Source of the DNA: Alphaproteobacteria bacterium
Lineage (GTDB): Bacteria > Pseudomonadota > Alphaproteobacteria > Geminicoccales > Geminicoccaceae
DNA: 10,274 bases
Direction of reading: 5' to 3'
NCBI GenBank assembly: GCA_026984595.1
Contig: JALSRW010000403.1
Span: forward strand, 1-10,274
Part shown: positions 1-6,139 of the stretch, one piece after another
How positions within the stretch are numbered: the first letter of the stretch is position 1
Layout of the letters: every line of letters begins with the position of its first letter
Position numbers and translations under genes: made by a program
Notes under the pieces: model-generated
What the model was told of the DNA's origin: nothing
Database searches by the model: none
The model's input: only the letters and a program-made list of their open reading frames with translations

Positions 1-330
1 CTGGCGGCGGTTGTTGGCGAGGAACACCAGAAAGGCCGGAGCCTCGTGCACCCAGGGCATGCCCGGCACCAGATCGGCGATGGCGGTTCGCAGCAGCGGA
101 TCGCTGACTTCCAGAATGTCCGCCTGCTGCAGATCGCTCTTGCTGGGAGCGGAGAGGGCGGCGGCGCAGAGGAGCCGCAGGAGACCGCGATCGACGGGAT
201 CCGACCGGAATTCGCGGCAGCTCGCCCGCCCCAGCAGGCGGGCCAGGGTGGCCGTGCCCGCCTCCGGTTCGGGAAAGGCGAAACGCTCGCCGAAACGGGC
301 CTCCACCAGATCGGCCAGATCCTCGCGCAT
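1..330 (-). CDS. Nitroreductase-family flavoprotein, N-terminal part
   Basis: The first 110 residues of a protein that continues beyond the window. They look like the N-terminal half of the FMN-dependent nitroreductase fold. A Cys-Arg-Glu-Phe-Arg segment near residue 40 matches the family's FMN-phosphate-binding Arg motif, and APSKSDLQQ at about residues 61-69 matches the 'APS..N.Q' flavin loop. Near residues 91-106 a Pro-Trp-x-x-x-Ala-Pro segment is followed by a hydrophobic strand, which is also family-like. The ATG at 328-330 has a GGAGG ribosome site (336-340) five bases upstream. It lies 13 bases after the fumarase beta stop, so it is probably the last or a late gene of the same operon. 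Family members reduce nitro, quinone or enone groups with NAD(P)H, and the substrate here cannot be read. Its place beside a fumarate/succinate enzyme is an association only. Confidence 0.82.
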   Translation of the reverse strand, partial: MREDLADLVEARFGERFAFPEPEAGTATLARLLGRASCREFRSDPVDRGLLRLLCAAALSAPSKSDLQQADILEVSDPLLRTAIADLVPGMPWVHEAPAFLVFLANNRRQ

Positions 331-343
331 CGCCGCCTCCCCG

Positions 344-1024
344 TCAGACCACCTCGTCGCCGCGATCGGTGGTCTCGCCATAGCGCTTGAGGGCCGGCTC
401 GCGCAGCCCCTCGTAGACCGAGCGCAGCCGTTCGGCGAGTTTCGCATTCTCCCGCTCGAACAGGCTGTTGCCCGCGAGATCGCCGTCCACCAGCAGGGGG
501 CCGAACTTCTCGACTTCCAGCACCCAGAGAGCCTGGGCGATCCCGAGCTCCTCCAGCCAGTGCACGGACCGGACGCGCCGGACGCCGCGGCCGAGCAATG
601 CACCGGTGCCGTAGCCCACGGTGGTGAGATAGACGGCCCCGGCAGGACGAAAGAGGCGGCGGTATTCCTCGCCGCTCATCCCGCCCTTGCCGATGATCAC
701 CCGGGCACCGGAAATGGCGAACCAGCGTTCCATCCATTTGGCGAAGCGGAAGCTGGCGGTGGCGGTGACGGCACCGATCCGGTAGCTGCCGTCGGGTCCG
801 CGGGAAGCGGCGGGCGAACAGTGGAAATTGACATTGCTCACCGCTGGCAGATCGACGGGCAGGGGCACCCCCTCCTCCACCGCCCGGCGGTAGACGCCCT
901 CGCGGCCGGTGTAGATCACGCCATCCAGGTAGACGACATCGCCGATGCGCAGCTCGGCCAGGTCCTCCGGGCTCGCCGGAGCCTTCAGGCGGAGCTGTCG
1001 GAGGTTTCCGGTTGCGGTGACCAT
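344..1024 (-). CDS. Class I fumarase/tartrate dehydratase family, beta subunit
   Basis: 226 residues, the C-terminal (swivelling) domain of Fe-S dependent class I hydratases, here a separate subunit. In fumarase it helps add water to fumarate to give malate. Recognisable parts are L(R)IGD.VYLDG.I near residues 25-37, GKGGMS at 112-117 and ELGIAQALWVLEVEKF at about 159-174. Matched by motif to the structurally studied class I enzymes, the likely substrate-contacting residues R41, T89, R93 and K113 are kept. The surrounding motifs are altered: the usual RDxAH reads REGVY (41-45) and the usual GPTT.xRMD reads TATASFRFA (87-95). That could mean a changed substrate, so fumarate is not certain. I chose the ATG at 1024 because it has an AGGGAGA ribosome site and homology begins just after it. 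It overlaps the alpha gene by 40 bases. Confidence 0.85.
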   Translation of the reverse strand: MVTATGNLRQLRLKAPASPEDLAELRIGDVVYLDGVIYTGREGVYRRAVEEGVPLPVDLPAVSNVNFHCSPAASRGPDGSYRIGAVTATASFRFAKWMERWFAISGARVIIGKGGMSGEEYRRLFRPAGAVYLTTVGYGTGALLGRGVRRVRSVHWLEELGIAQALWVLEVEKFGPLLVDGDLAGNSLFERENAKLAERLRSVYEGLREPALKRYGETTDRGDEVV

Positions 1025-1950
1025 GCGACGGTCTCCCTGCGCAGATAGGGGGTGAACCAGGCCGGATCGGTGCGGAAGTCGACCGAACCGTCGGCATGGA
1101 TGCGGGCGGTGGCGCGCCGCGAGGAGAGGCAGAAGCAGTGCACGCTCATGGGCATGCCGCCGGTATGGGTGTAGGCCACCTCGATGTGGCAATCGACGAC
1201 CATCGACGAGCCGGAAAAGCCCATGGCACCCATGCCTATGCGGTTGCCGAGTTCCATGAGCTCCCTCTCCAATGCGGCCACCTTCGGGTCGGGATGGCGG
1301 TCACCGACGATGCGCAGACAGGCCGCCTGTTTGCCCAGCACCATGCAGGCGTCCTTGGAGCCGCCGACGCCGACGCCGACGATCGCCGGCTGACAGGCGA
1401 GCCCGCGCCGGCCGAAGGCGATGAGGGTATCCAGATAGAAACGCCTGATACCGTCGATGCCGTCGCCGGGGAACAGCATCCGCCAGTCGGTACCGAACAG
1501 CCCGCCCTTGTGCACGGTGGTGATGTCGATCCAATCGGCACCGGGCTCGAAGCTCCAGTCGATTTCCGGAGCGAAGATGCCGACATTGTTGTCGTGGTCG
1601 GTACGCCACAGCGGATGCACGCGGTTGGGCCGGAGGGGAATATCGTGGGTGGCGGCGGCGGTGGCTTTTCGCAGCGCCTCCTCGAGGGCCACCATGCCGC
1701 CTTCGATGCGGGCCTCGTTGCCGATCTTCACATAGTAGCGGGGCAGGCCGGTATCGGCGCACATCGGCCGACGGTCGGCGCTCGCCGCCCGCCAGTTCTC
1801 CAGCATGGCCTCGAGGACGAAGGCCGAAAGCTCGCCCTTCTCGCGATCGATCATCGCCCGCACCCCGGAAAGATAGTCCTCGGGGATGTCGATGGCGGCC
1901 CGGGCCATCAGCTCGCGGGCGGTCTCCTCGATCCTCGCCTGCTCGATCAT
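985..1950 (-). CDS. Class I (4Fe-4S) fumarase/tartrate dehydratase family, alpha subunit
   Basis: 321 residues, the iron-sulfur catalytic domain of class I fumarases and L-tartrate dehydratases. The three cysteines expected to hold the cluster are present: C64 in CADTG, C186 before GVGVGGS, and C274 four residues before a conserved Arg-Arg pair. D66 of CADTG matches the catalytic Asp of the family. RPN..HPL (107-113), PGDGIDGI (161-168) and a His in the segment AYTHTGGMP (259-267) also fit. The usual Gly-Gly-Gly-Ser-Glu-Asn loop is replaced by HKGGLFGTDW (147-156), a divergence that goes with the altered beta subunit. The ATG at 1950 overlaps the flavoprotein stop as ATGA and has GGAGG upstream. 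Clusters of this class are usually oxygen-sensitive. Fumarate hydratase is the likeliest activity given the neighbouring succinate/fumarate enzyme; tartrate, mesaconate or another dicarboxylate remains possible. Confidence 0.87.
   Translation of the reverse strand: MIEQARIEETARELMARAAIDIPEDYLSGVRAMIDREKGELSAFVLEAMLENWRAASADRRPMCADTGLPRYYVKIGNEARIEGGMVALEEALRKATAAATHDIPLRPNRVHPLWRTDHDNNVGIFAPEIDWSFEPGADWIDITTVHKGGLFGTDWRMLFPGDGIDGIRRFYLDTLIAFGRRGLACQPAIVGVGVGGSKDACMVLGKQAACLRIVGDRHPDPKVAALERELMELGNRIGMGAMGFSGSSMVVDCHIEVAYTHTGGMPMSVHCFCLSSRRATARIHADGSVDFRTDPAWFTPYLRRETVAWSPQPETSDSSA
1032..1038 (-). promoter_or_regulatory. Ribosome binding site fixing the fumarase beta start
   Basis: AGGGAGA on the minus strand, seven bases before the ATG at 1022-1024. 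It lies inside the coding sequence of the alpha subunit. The reading frame stays open up to 1192, but the upstream part is arginine- and proline-rich shadow sequence. This site therefore supports the shorter 226-residue beta protein and a 40-base overlap between the two subunit genes. Confidence 0.65.
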
Positions 1951-3701
1951 GGCTTCGCCTCCGCCGCCGGCGGTGCGCCGGCATCGTCTTCGATCAGCGA
2001 CCGGCCCGGCCGGACGATGGAAAAATCCACGGGCACGGTCTCCAGCAGCAGCTCGCCATCCATCTGCCGCAGCCGGGTATAGCGGCTCGCCGCCAGATCG
2101 CCGGTCTCCGGGAAGTCCTCCCGGTAATGGGCACCGCGGGATTCCTCCCGGGCCAGCGCCGCCCGGGCGATCCCCCGGCTGACCGTGATCTGGCTGTCGA
2201 GATTGAGCCAATCTTGCCAGGTGAGATTGAAGCGGCGCTCTCCATCGGCAAGGCCGAGATCCCGGAGCTCCTCCGCCAGCCCGTCGAGGGCGGCGATGGC
2301 GCGGGTCAGCCCGTTCGCATCGCGGATGATGCCGACATCCTCCCACATCACGCGCCACAGCCGCTCGCGCAGATCGTTGAGACCTCCGGCGGGGCGGGCG
2401 AAGGGCCGCTCGCAGCGGGCGATGGCGGCCTCGATGGAGGTGGAATCGGGATCCCGCAGCACCCCTTCGCGGCGGACGAAGGCGGCCATGCTGTCGCCGG
2501 CGATGCCGCCGAATACGGTCGATTCGGCGACGCCGTTGCCGCCCAGCCGGTTGGCCCCGTGCACGCCGCCGCAATCCTCGCCGGCGGCGAACAGGCCCGG
2601 CAGCTCGGTACGACCGTCGGGCTCGAATTCCACTCCGCCCATCATGTAATGGGCGGTGGGCACCACCTCGACCCGCCCGCCGGCGAGATCGAAGCCGCAG
2701 TCGGCGCAGCGTTTGACCATGCCCGGAAAGCGCCGGGCCACGGTGTCGGCGCCGAGATGGCCCATCTGCAGGAACACGCCGCCCATGGGCGAAGTACGGC
2801 CGGCCCGCATTTCGGCGTAGATGGCCCGCGCCACGACATCGCGGGTGGCGCGTTCGCCGGCCGGATCCCATTGCAGCATGAAGCGCTCCTCGGCGCCGTT
2901 CAGGAGCCAGCCGCCGGCGCCCCGGAGCCCTTCCTCGAGCACGGTGCCGGTCATCCGTGTGTCGGCTCCGGCGAGCAGGCCGGTGGGGTGGAACTGCACC
3001 ATCTCCATGTCGCGCAGGGGAAGACCGGCCCGAAGCGCCATCGCCATCCCGTCGCAGCTCTTGTCGCCGGAGGGGGTGTGGTAGAGATACATGGTCGGGC
3101 CGCCGCCCGCCGCCAACAGCACCGCCCGGGCGCGCACCAGGCGGTAGATCCCCTCGCGCATGTCGATCATCAGCGCCCCGGCGATGCCGGAGCCGTCGCC
3201 GGCCGGAACCAGCGCCACCGCACGATGCTCCTCGAGCCGGCGCACCCCGGCTGCCCGCACCTGCTCCATCAGGCGGTTGATGATCTCGATGCCGGTCAGA
3301 TCGCCCTTGTGGACCGTGCGATCGAAGCTCTGGCCGGCGAAGGCCTTGAAATCGAGGGTGCCGTCGGGGCGGCGGTCGAAGAAGCAGCCGACCTCGTTTT
3401 CCAGCTCGTGGATGCGCTCCACCGCCCCTTCCACCAGCCGCCAGGCCAGATCCTGGCGCGGCAGCCACTTGCCACCGACGATGGTGTCCATGAAATGGCG
3501 TTCCAGGGAGTCCTCGGGCGCCAGCGCCACATTGTAGCCGCCCTGGACCATGCGGGTGCAGCCGCATTTGCCCATCAGCCCCTTGACGGCGATCGTCACC
3601 TCGAGCTCGGGGGCGGCCTTTCGCGCATGGAGGGCCGCGAACAGACCGGCACCGCCGGCTCCCAGCACCAGAATGTCGGTATCGAGGCGCTCGGGCTGCA
3701 T
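1947..3701 (-). CDS. sdhA: Succinate dehydrogenase/fumarate reductase flavoprotein subunit, lacking covalent-FAD His
   Basis: 584 residues, full length for the SdhA/FrdA family, which interconverts succinate and fumarate at FAD. The Rossmann motif GAGGAG is at 14-19. Catalytic and substrate residues are in place: H238 in QFHPTG, E257/R260 in EEGLRG, R287 in RDVVARA, H351 in PTAHYMMGG and R385 in HGANRLGGN. The position that carries the covalently bound FAD in E. coli SdhA (H45) and FrdA (H44) is C48, in KCGCTRMVQGG. FAD is therefore probably non-covalent. Loss of that His is known to impair succinate oxidation much more than fumarate reduction, which hints at a reductive role. The gene sits one base after the anchor stop and overlaps fumarase alpha by four bases. 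L-aspartate oxidase (NadB) also lacks the His, but adjacent iron-sulfur and anchor genes argue for a complex II-type enzyme. The symbol sdhA is provisional; frdA may be better. Confidence 0.9.
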   Translation of the reverse strand: MQPERLDTDILVLGAGGAGLFAALHARKAAPELEVTIAVKGLMGKCGCTRMVQGGYNVALAPEDSLERHFMDTIVGGKWLPRQDLAWRLVEGAVERIHELENEVGCFFDRRPDGTLDFKAFAGQSFDRTVHKGDLTGIEIINRLMEQVRAAGVRRLEEHRAVALVPAGDGSGIAGALMIDMREGIYRLVRARAVLLAAGGGPTMYLYHTPSGDKSCDGMAMALRAGLPLRDMEMVQFHPTGLLAGADTRMTGTVLEEGLRGAGGWLLNGAEERFMLQWDPAGERATRDVVARAIYAEMRAGRTSPMGGVFLQMGHLGADTVARRFPGMVKRCADCGFDLAGGRVEVVPTAHYMMGGVEFEPDGRTELPGLFAAGEDCGGVHGANRLGGNGVAESTVFGGIAGDSMAAFVRREGVLRDPDSTSIEAAIARCERPFARPAGGLNDLRERLWRVMWEDVGIIRDANGLTRAIAALDGLAEELRDLGLADGERRFNLTWQDWLNLDSQITVSRGIARAALAREESRGAHYREDFPETGDLAASRYTRLRQMDGELLLETVPVDFSIVRPGRSLIEDDAGAPPAAEAKP

Positions 3702-3702
3702 C

Positions 3703-4047
3703 TCAGCGCGCCGAAGCTGCTAGGAACAGGAGGCCCGTGGCCAGCGCCGCGCCGCCACCGAGGCCGACCCAGAGGCGCAAGGGGCCGCGCCAGGGCAGGA
3801 ACTCGATGGCCAGCACCCGAAGGCCGAGGGCGAGATGCAGGGCCAGGAGGGTGACCAGTCCCCATTCCGCGAGCTTCGCCAAGGGGTTGGCGGTCCAGGC
3901 CAGCGCCCCCTCGAGCGCCGCCTCGCCTTCGATGGCGGTGCCGAGGAACAGGAAGTGGAACGGCAGGAAGAGGGCCAGGGCGAGGCCGCTCAGCCGGTGG
4001 GCGAGAAAGGCGAGATAGCCCGGATGGTGACGATGTGCGGCTCTCAT
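3703..4047 (-). CDS. sdhC: Complex II cytochrome b membrane anchor, SdhC-like
   Basis: 114 residues with three predicted membrane helices (about 17-37, 62-84 and 93-112). The AHRLSG motif (16-21) matches the HR.SG of SdhC, whose Ser and Arg line the quinone site in E. coli. H71 in LHLALGLR matches the SdhC haem b ligand. H31, at the far end of helix 1, is an extra candidate ligand placed as in di-haem (B-type) anchors. The product should sit in the cytoplasmic membrane and pass electrons between the iron-sulfur subunit and quinone. The ATG at 4047 has GGGAG upstream and overlaps the previous anchor stop by four bases. The stop is one base before the flavoprotein ATG. Confidence 0.83.
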   Translation of the reverse strand: MRAAHRHHPGYLAFLAHRLSGLALALFLPFHFLFLGTAIEGEAALEGALAWTANPLAKLAEWGLVTLLALHLALGLRVLAIEFLPWRGPLRLWVGLGGGAALATGLLFLAASAR

Positions 4048-4379
4048 GGTACTCCCACCACCGCCCGTACCGCGCGAAAACCGAGGGCCAGGAGCAGGAA
4101 TGCGACGGCCAGGGTGACAGCTTCGAGGGTCCTGCCGCGCAGCCGCGTCCATTCGCCTAAGATCGCACGCAGCCCGATGGCGCCGTGGACGGCCACCGCC
4201 AGCACGAACAGCCCGTAGAAGCCGCCCCACAACAGGCTGCCGCGGGTGCGGGCCAGGATCTCGGCGGCGGAAAGCCCACCCTGCGTGGCGTAGAGGATGA
4301 GCCCCAGATGCACCACCACGAGCGGAGCCAGGAGCAGGGCCGTCGCCCGCTGCAACAGGAAGAGCAGGCCGCCGTTCAT
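4044..4379 (-). CDS. sdhD: Complex II membrane anchor, SdhD-like
   Basis: 111 residues, three predicted membrane helices (about 9-31, 48-73 and 86-104). The QRATALLLAPL segment (10-20) resembles the 'QR.TA..L.PL' start of alphaproteobacterial SdhD. H65 in VHGAIGLR matches the SdhD haem ligand, and H24 on helix 1 is a second candidate ligand. At the position of the E. coli SdhD quinone-contact Tyr83 (twelve residues after the haem His) there is Trp77, preceded by Glu76 instead of Asp. Both anchors thus share an H..xGLR.....E(W/F) pattern, so they may be ancient duplicates. ATGA overlaps couple it to the iron-sulfur gene upstream and to the SdhC-like gene downstream, and GGGGAGAGGAG precedes the ATG. 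The assignment of C versus D is by motif resemblance and could be reversed. Confidence 0.78.
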   Translation of the reverse strand: MNGGLLFLLQRATALLLAPLVVVHLGLILYATQGGLSAAEILARTRGSLLWGGFYGLFVLAVAVHGAIGLRAILGEWTRLRGRTLEAVTLAVAFLLLALGFRAVRAVVGVP

Positions 4380-5116
4380 GGCGCTCCTCTCCCCAGCAGG
4401 CGCCGCAGCAGGCTGCGTTTGAGCCCGGCGATGGCGGCGGTGGGCGCGATTCCCACCGGACAGAACTCGCTACAGCTCGTCTGGCTGTGGCAGGCGTGAC
4501 ATCCGGCATCGCCGCCCACCCGATCGAGGGTCTCCTCGCGAGCCCCGTGGCGAATGTCGTTGACCAGCGTCCAGGCGCGGTTGAGCGGTGCGGGACCGAG
4601 GTATTCCGGGCGCCAGGCGACGACATCGCAGGCGGCGTGGCAGACGGCGCAGTTGATGCATTCGATGCCGGCATCCACGGCCCGTCGCGATCTGCTGTCG
4701 GGCGTGATCCGCGGTAGCGGGTCGCGGCGCGTCGAGGTCGCCACGAAGCGCCCGCCGGCGCGCTGCCAGCGCTCGAGGAAGGGGTCGAGATCGCAGACCA
4801 GATCGCGGATGCGCGGGAGATTGCGCAGGGGTTCGATGACCAGCGGACCTTCGCCGGCGAGCCGGCCGACATGGGTGCGGCAGGTCCAGCGCGGGCGGCC
4901 GTTGACGGTCATCGCGCAGGAGCCGCAGACGCCGACCCGGCAGGCGAAGCGGTAGGCGAGATCCGGTGCGAGGTGGCGCTGCACCCAGCTGACGACGTCG
5001 AGAACCGTCTGATTGGCCCTCGCCGGAACCCGGTAGGGAACGAGTTCGCCCTGCTCCCGCCCCCGCCAGATCCGCACATCGAGCATGCGGCCGTCCCCGA
5101 CCGCTGCATCGGCCAT
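4376..5116 (-). CDS. sdhB: Succinate dehydrogenase/fumarate reductase iron-sulfur subunit
   Basis: 246 residues, the electron-transfer subunit linking flavin to the membrane anchors. The N-terminal ferredoxin-like domain carries C59, C64, C67 and C79 for [2Fe-2S] (FACRVGVCGSCAMTVNG). The C-terminal domain has C153, C156, C159 plus C219 for [4Fe-4S], and C163, C209 and C215 for [3Fe-4S], in the same spacing as E. coli SdhB. An additional Cys (C206) lies just before the C209 site in GCHACH. Length is normal for the family. This is the first gene of the operon. The ATG at 5116 has GGAGGA four bases upstream, and the divergent promoter region lies just beyond. The stop overlaps the SdhD-like start as ATGA. 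Whether it belongs to a dehydrogenase or a fumarate reductase is not decided by this subunit. Confidence 0.92.
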   Translation of the reverse strand: MADAAVGDGRMLDVRIWRGREQGELVPYRVPARANQTVLDVVSWVQRHLAPDLAYRFACRVGVCGSCAMTVNGRPRWTCRTHVGRLAGEGPLVIEPLRNLPRIRDLVCDLDPFLERWQRAGGRFVATSTRRDPLPRITPDSRSRRAVDAGIECINCAVCHAACDVVAWRPEYLGPAPLNRAWTLVNDIRHGAREETLDRVGGDAGCHACHSQTSCSEFCPVGIAPTAAIAGLKRSLLRRLLGRGAP

Positions 5117-5135
5117 ACGCTCCTCCCCCGACCGA

Positions 5136-5165
5136 TTGCCTCGCCCGGACTAGACGCCCTACAGT
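5136..5165 (+). promoter_or_regulatory. Predicted promoter of the homocysteine methyltransferase gene
   Basis: TTGCCT (5136-5141) and TACAGT (5160-5165) with an 18-base spacer. This gives a leader of about 30 bases before the ATG at 5201. The boxes interleave with the minus-strand promoter, so the two polymerases would compete. The match is weaker than for the opposite strand. Confidence 0.35.
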
Positions 5166-5178
5166 CGCCACCTGTCAA
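5149..5178 (-). promoter_or_regulatory. Predicted sigma70-type promoter of the dicarboxylate redox operon
   Basis: On the minus strand a perfect TTGACA (5178-5173) is followed after 18 bases by TCTAGT (5154-5149), a four-of-six match to the -10 consensus. A start about seven bases further on gives a leader of roughly 25 bases before the sdhB ATG. A perfect -35 box in such GC-rich DNA, in the only divergent gap of the window, makes this credible. Confidence 0.55.
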
Positions 5179-5187
5179 CAATCCGGC

Positions 5188-5194
5188 GGAGGAG
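5188..5194 (+). promoter_or_regulatory. Ribosome binding site fixing the methyltransferase start
   Basis: GGAGGAG six bases before the ATG at 5201. The frame is open back to 4871, but that part runs antisense to sdhB and has no family resemblance. The strong site and the start of the barrel motif soon after it support the 312-residue protein. Confidence 0.7.
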
Positions 5195-5200
5195 AAGGGC

Positions 5201-6139
5201 ATGGCCGGCTCGATCGAGGCTCTCGAGGAGCGTCTGGCCCGCGGCGAGACCATCCTGCTCGACGGCGGCACCGGGACCGAACTCGAACGGCGCGGCGTGC
5301 CGATGGTCGAAGGCGCCTGGTGCGGCCTCGCCAATTTCACGCATCCCGCGACGGTGCGGGAGGTCCACGAGGCGTACCTCAACGCCGGGGCCGATCTCGT
5401 GATCGCCAACAGCTTCGCATCCTCCCGACACATGCTGGAGCCGGTGGGATGTGGGGGCAGGGCGGCGGAAGGCTGCCGCATCGCGGTGCGGCTGGCACGG
5501 GAAGCGGTGGCCCGTGCGGCTCGCGGGCGCCCGGTCGCCGTCGCCGGGTCGCTTTCCACCGCGCGACCGGTGATCCCGGGCACCGATCGTCAGGATCCGG
5601 CTTTCGCGCTTTCCCTCGAGGAGGAAGCGGCCAATTCTCGTCAAGTGGCGGAGGCGCTCGCCGAGGCCGGCGCCGATCTGATCGTTCTCGAAATGATCGC
5701 TGATCTCGACCGCGGACCGGCTGCCCTCGAAGCGGCGCTCTCGACCGGTCTTCCCGTCTGGCTCGGGCTCAGTGTCGCCCGCGACGAGGAGGGGCGGGTA
5801 ACGAGCTACCGCGCGCCGCTGGCTCTCGAAGAGCTGCTCGATTTCTACACGGCTCGGCCGATCGCCGTGCTGGGTGTCATGCACAGCAGCATCGAGGACT
5901 GCGATGCCGCCCTGCCGATCCTGCGGCAGCGCTGGCCGGGACCGATCATGGTCTATCCCGAATCCGGGTATTTCGAGGCCCCGCATTGGCGGTTCGCCGA
6001 GACGGCACCCGAAGACTTCGCCGAGGTCGGCGCCGGTTGGGTCGAGCAGGGGGTGGAGATCGTCGGCGGCTGCTGCGGCATCGGTCCGGAACACATCGCC
6101 GCGCTGGCCCGCAGACTCGGTCGCCCGGCGGAAGGCTAG
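5201..6139 (+). CDS. Homocysteine S-methyltransferase family protein, His variant of the zinc site
   Basis: 312 residues, a single TIM-barrel domain like MmuM and the N-terminal domain of MetH; no B12 or folate domain is attached. Members move a methyl group to the zinc-activated thiol of homocysteine, giving methionine. The opening strand LLDGGTGTELERRG (19-32) and the Cys-Cys pair in GGCCG (C291, C292) are typical. The third zinc ligand is normally the Cys of a G(I/V)NC motif after strand 6. Here the matching segment is GVMHSS (225-230), so H228 takes its place. A His can bind zinc, so the enzyme may still be active, but the methyl donor or acceptor may differ. SESGYF-like VYPESGYFEAPHW (251-263) is a further subgroup mark. 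It is the only plus-strand gene and its stop overlaps that of the convergent decarboxylase. Donor candidates are S-methylmethionine, betaine or another methyl compound; none can be chosen from sequence. Confidence 0.85.
   Translation: MAGSIEALEERLARGETILLDGGTGTELERRGVPMVEGAWCGLANFTHPATVREVHEAYLNAGADLVIANSFASSRHMLEPVGCGGRAAEGCRIAVRLAREAVARAARGRPVAVAGSLSTARPVIPGTDRQDPAFALSLEEEAANSRQVAEALAEAGADLIVLEMIADLDRGPAALEAALSTGLPVWLGLSVARDEEGRVTSYRAPLALEELLDFYTARPIAVLGVMHSSIEDCDAALPILRQRWPGPIMVYPESGYFEAPHWRFAETAPEDFAEVGAGWVEQGVEIVGGCCGIGPEHIAALARRLGRPAEG
6136..6139. other. Shared CTAG stop of two convergent genes
   Basis: The palindrome CTAG supplies TAG to the plus-strand methyltransferase (6137-6139) and TAG to the minus-strand decarboxylase (6138-6136). 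No bases separate the two genes, and I see no hairpin plus T-run terminator at the junction on either strand. Transcripts probably run into the opposite gene. Confidence 0.9.

Noticed and set aside
11..1048. Plus-strand open frame of 345 codons opposite the nitroreductase and fumarase beta genes
   Set aside because: Composition is that of a shadow frame and the opposite strand encodes recognised proteins with ribosome sites.
1951..3567. Open extension upstream of fumarase alpha that would give an 860-residue protein
   Set aside because: The extension is arginine- and glycine-rich shadow of the flavoprotein gene. Homology and the GGAGG site begin at the ATG at 1950.
1947..3701. Reading the flavoprotein as L-aspartate oxidase (NadB)
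   Set aside because: NadB also lacks covalent FAD, but here the gene is operonic with an SdhB-type iron-sulfur subunit and two haem anchors, and the active-site motifs are of the SdhA/FrdA kind.
2127..3854. Long plus-strand open frame of about 575 codons opposite the flavoprotein gene
   Set aside because: It is antisense to a clear SdhA/FrdA homologue, is rich in Gly, Ala, His and Arg, and matches no family. Such frames are expected in GC-rich DNA.
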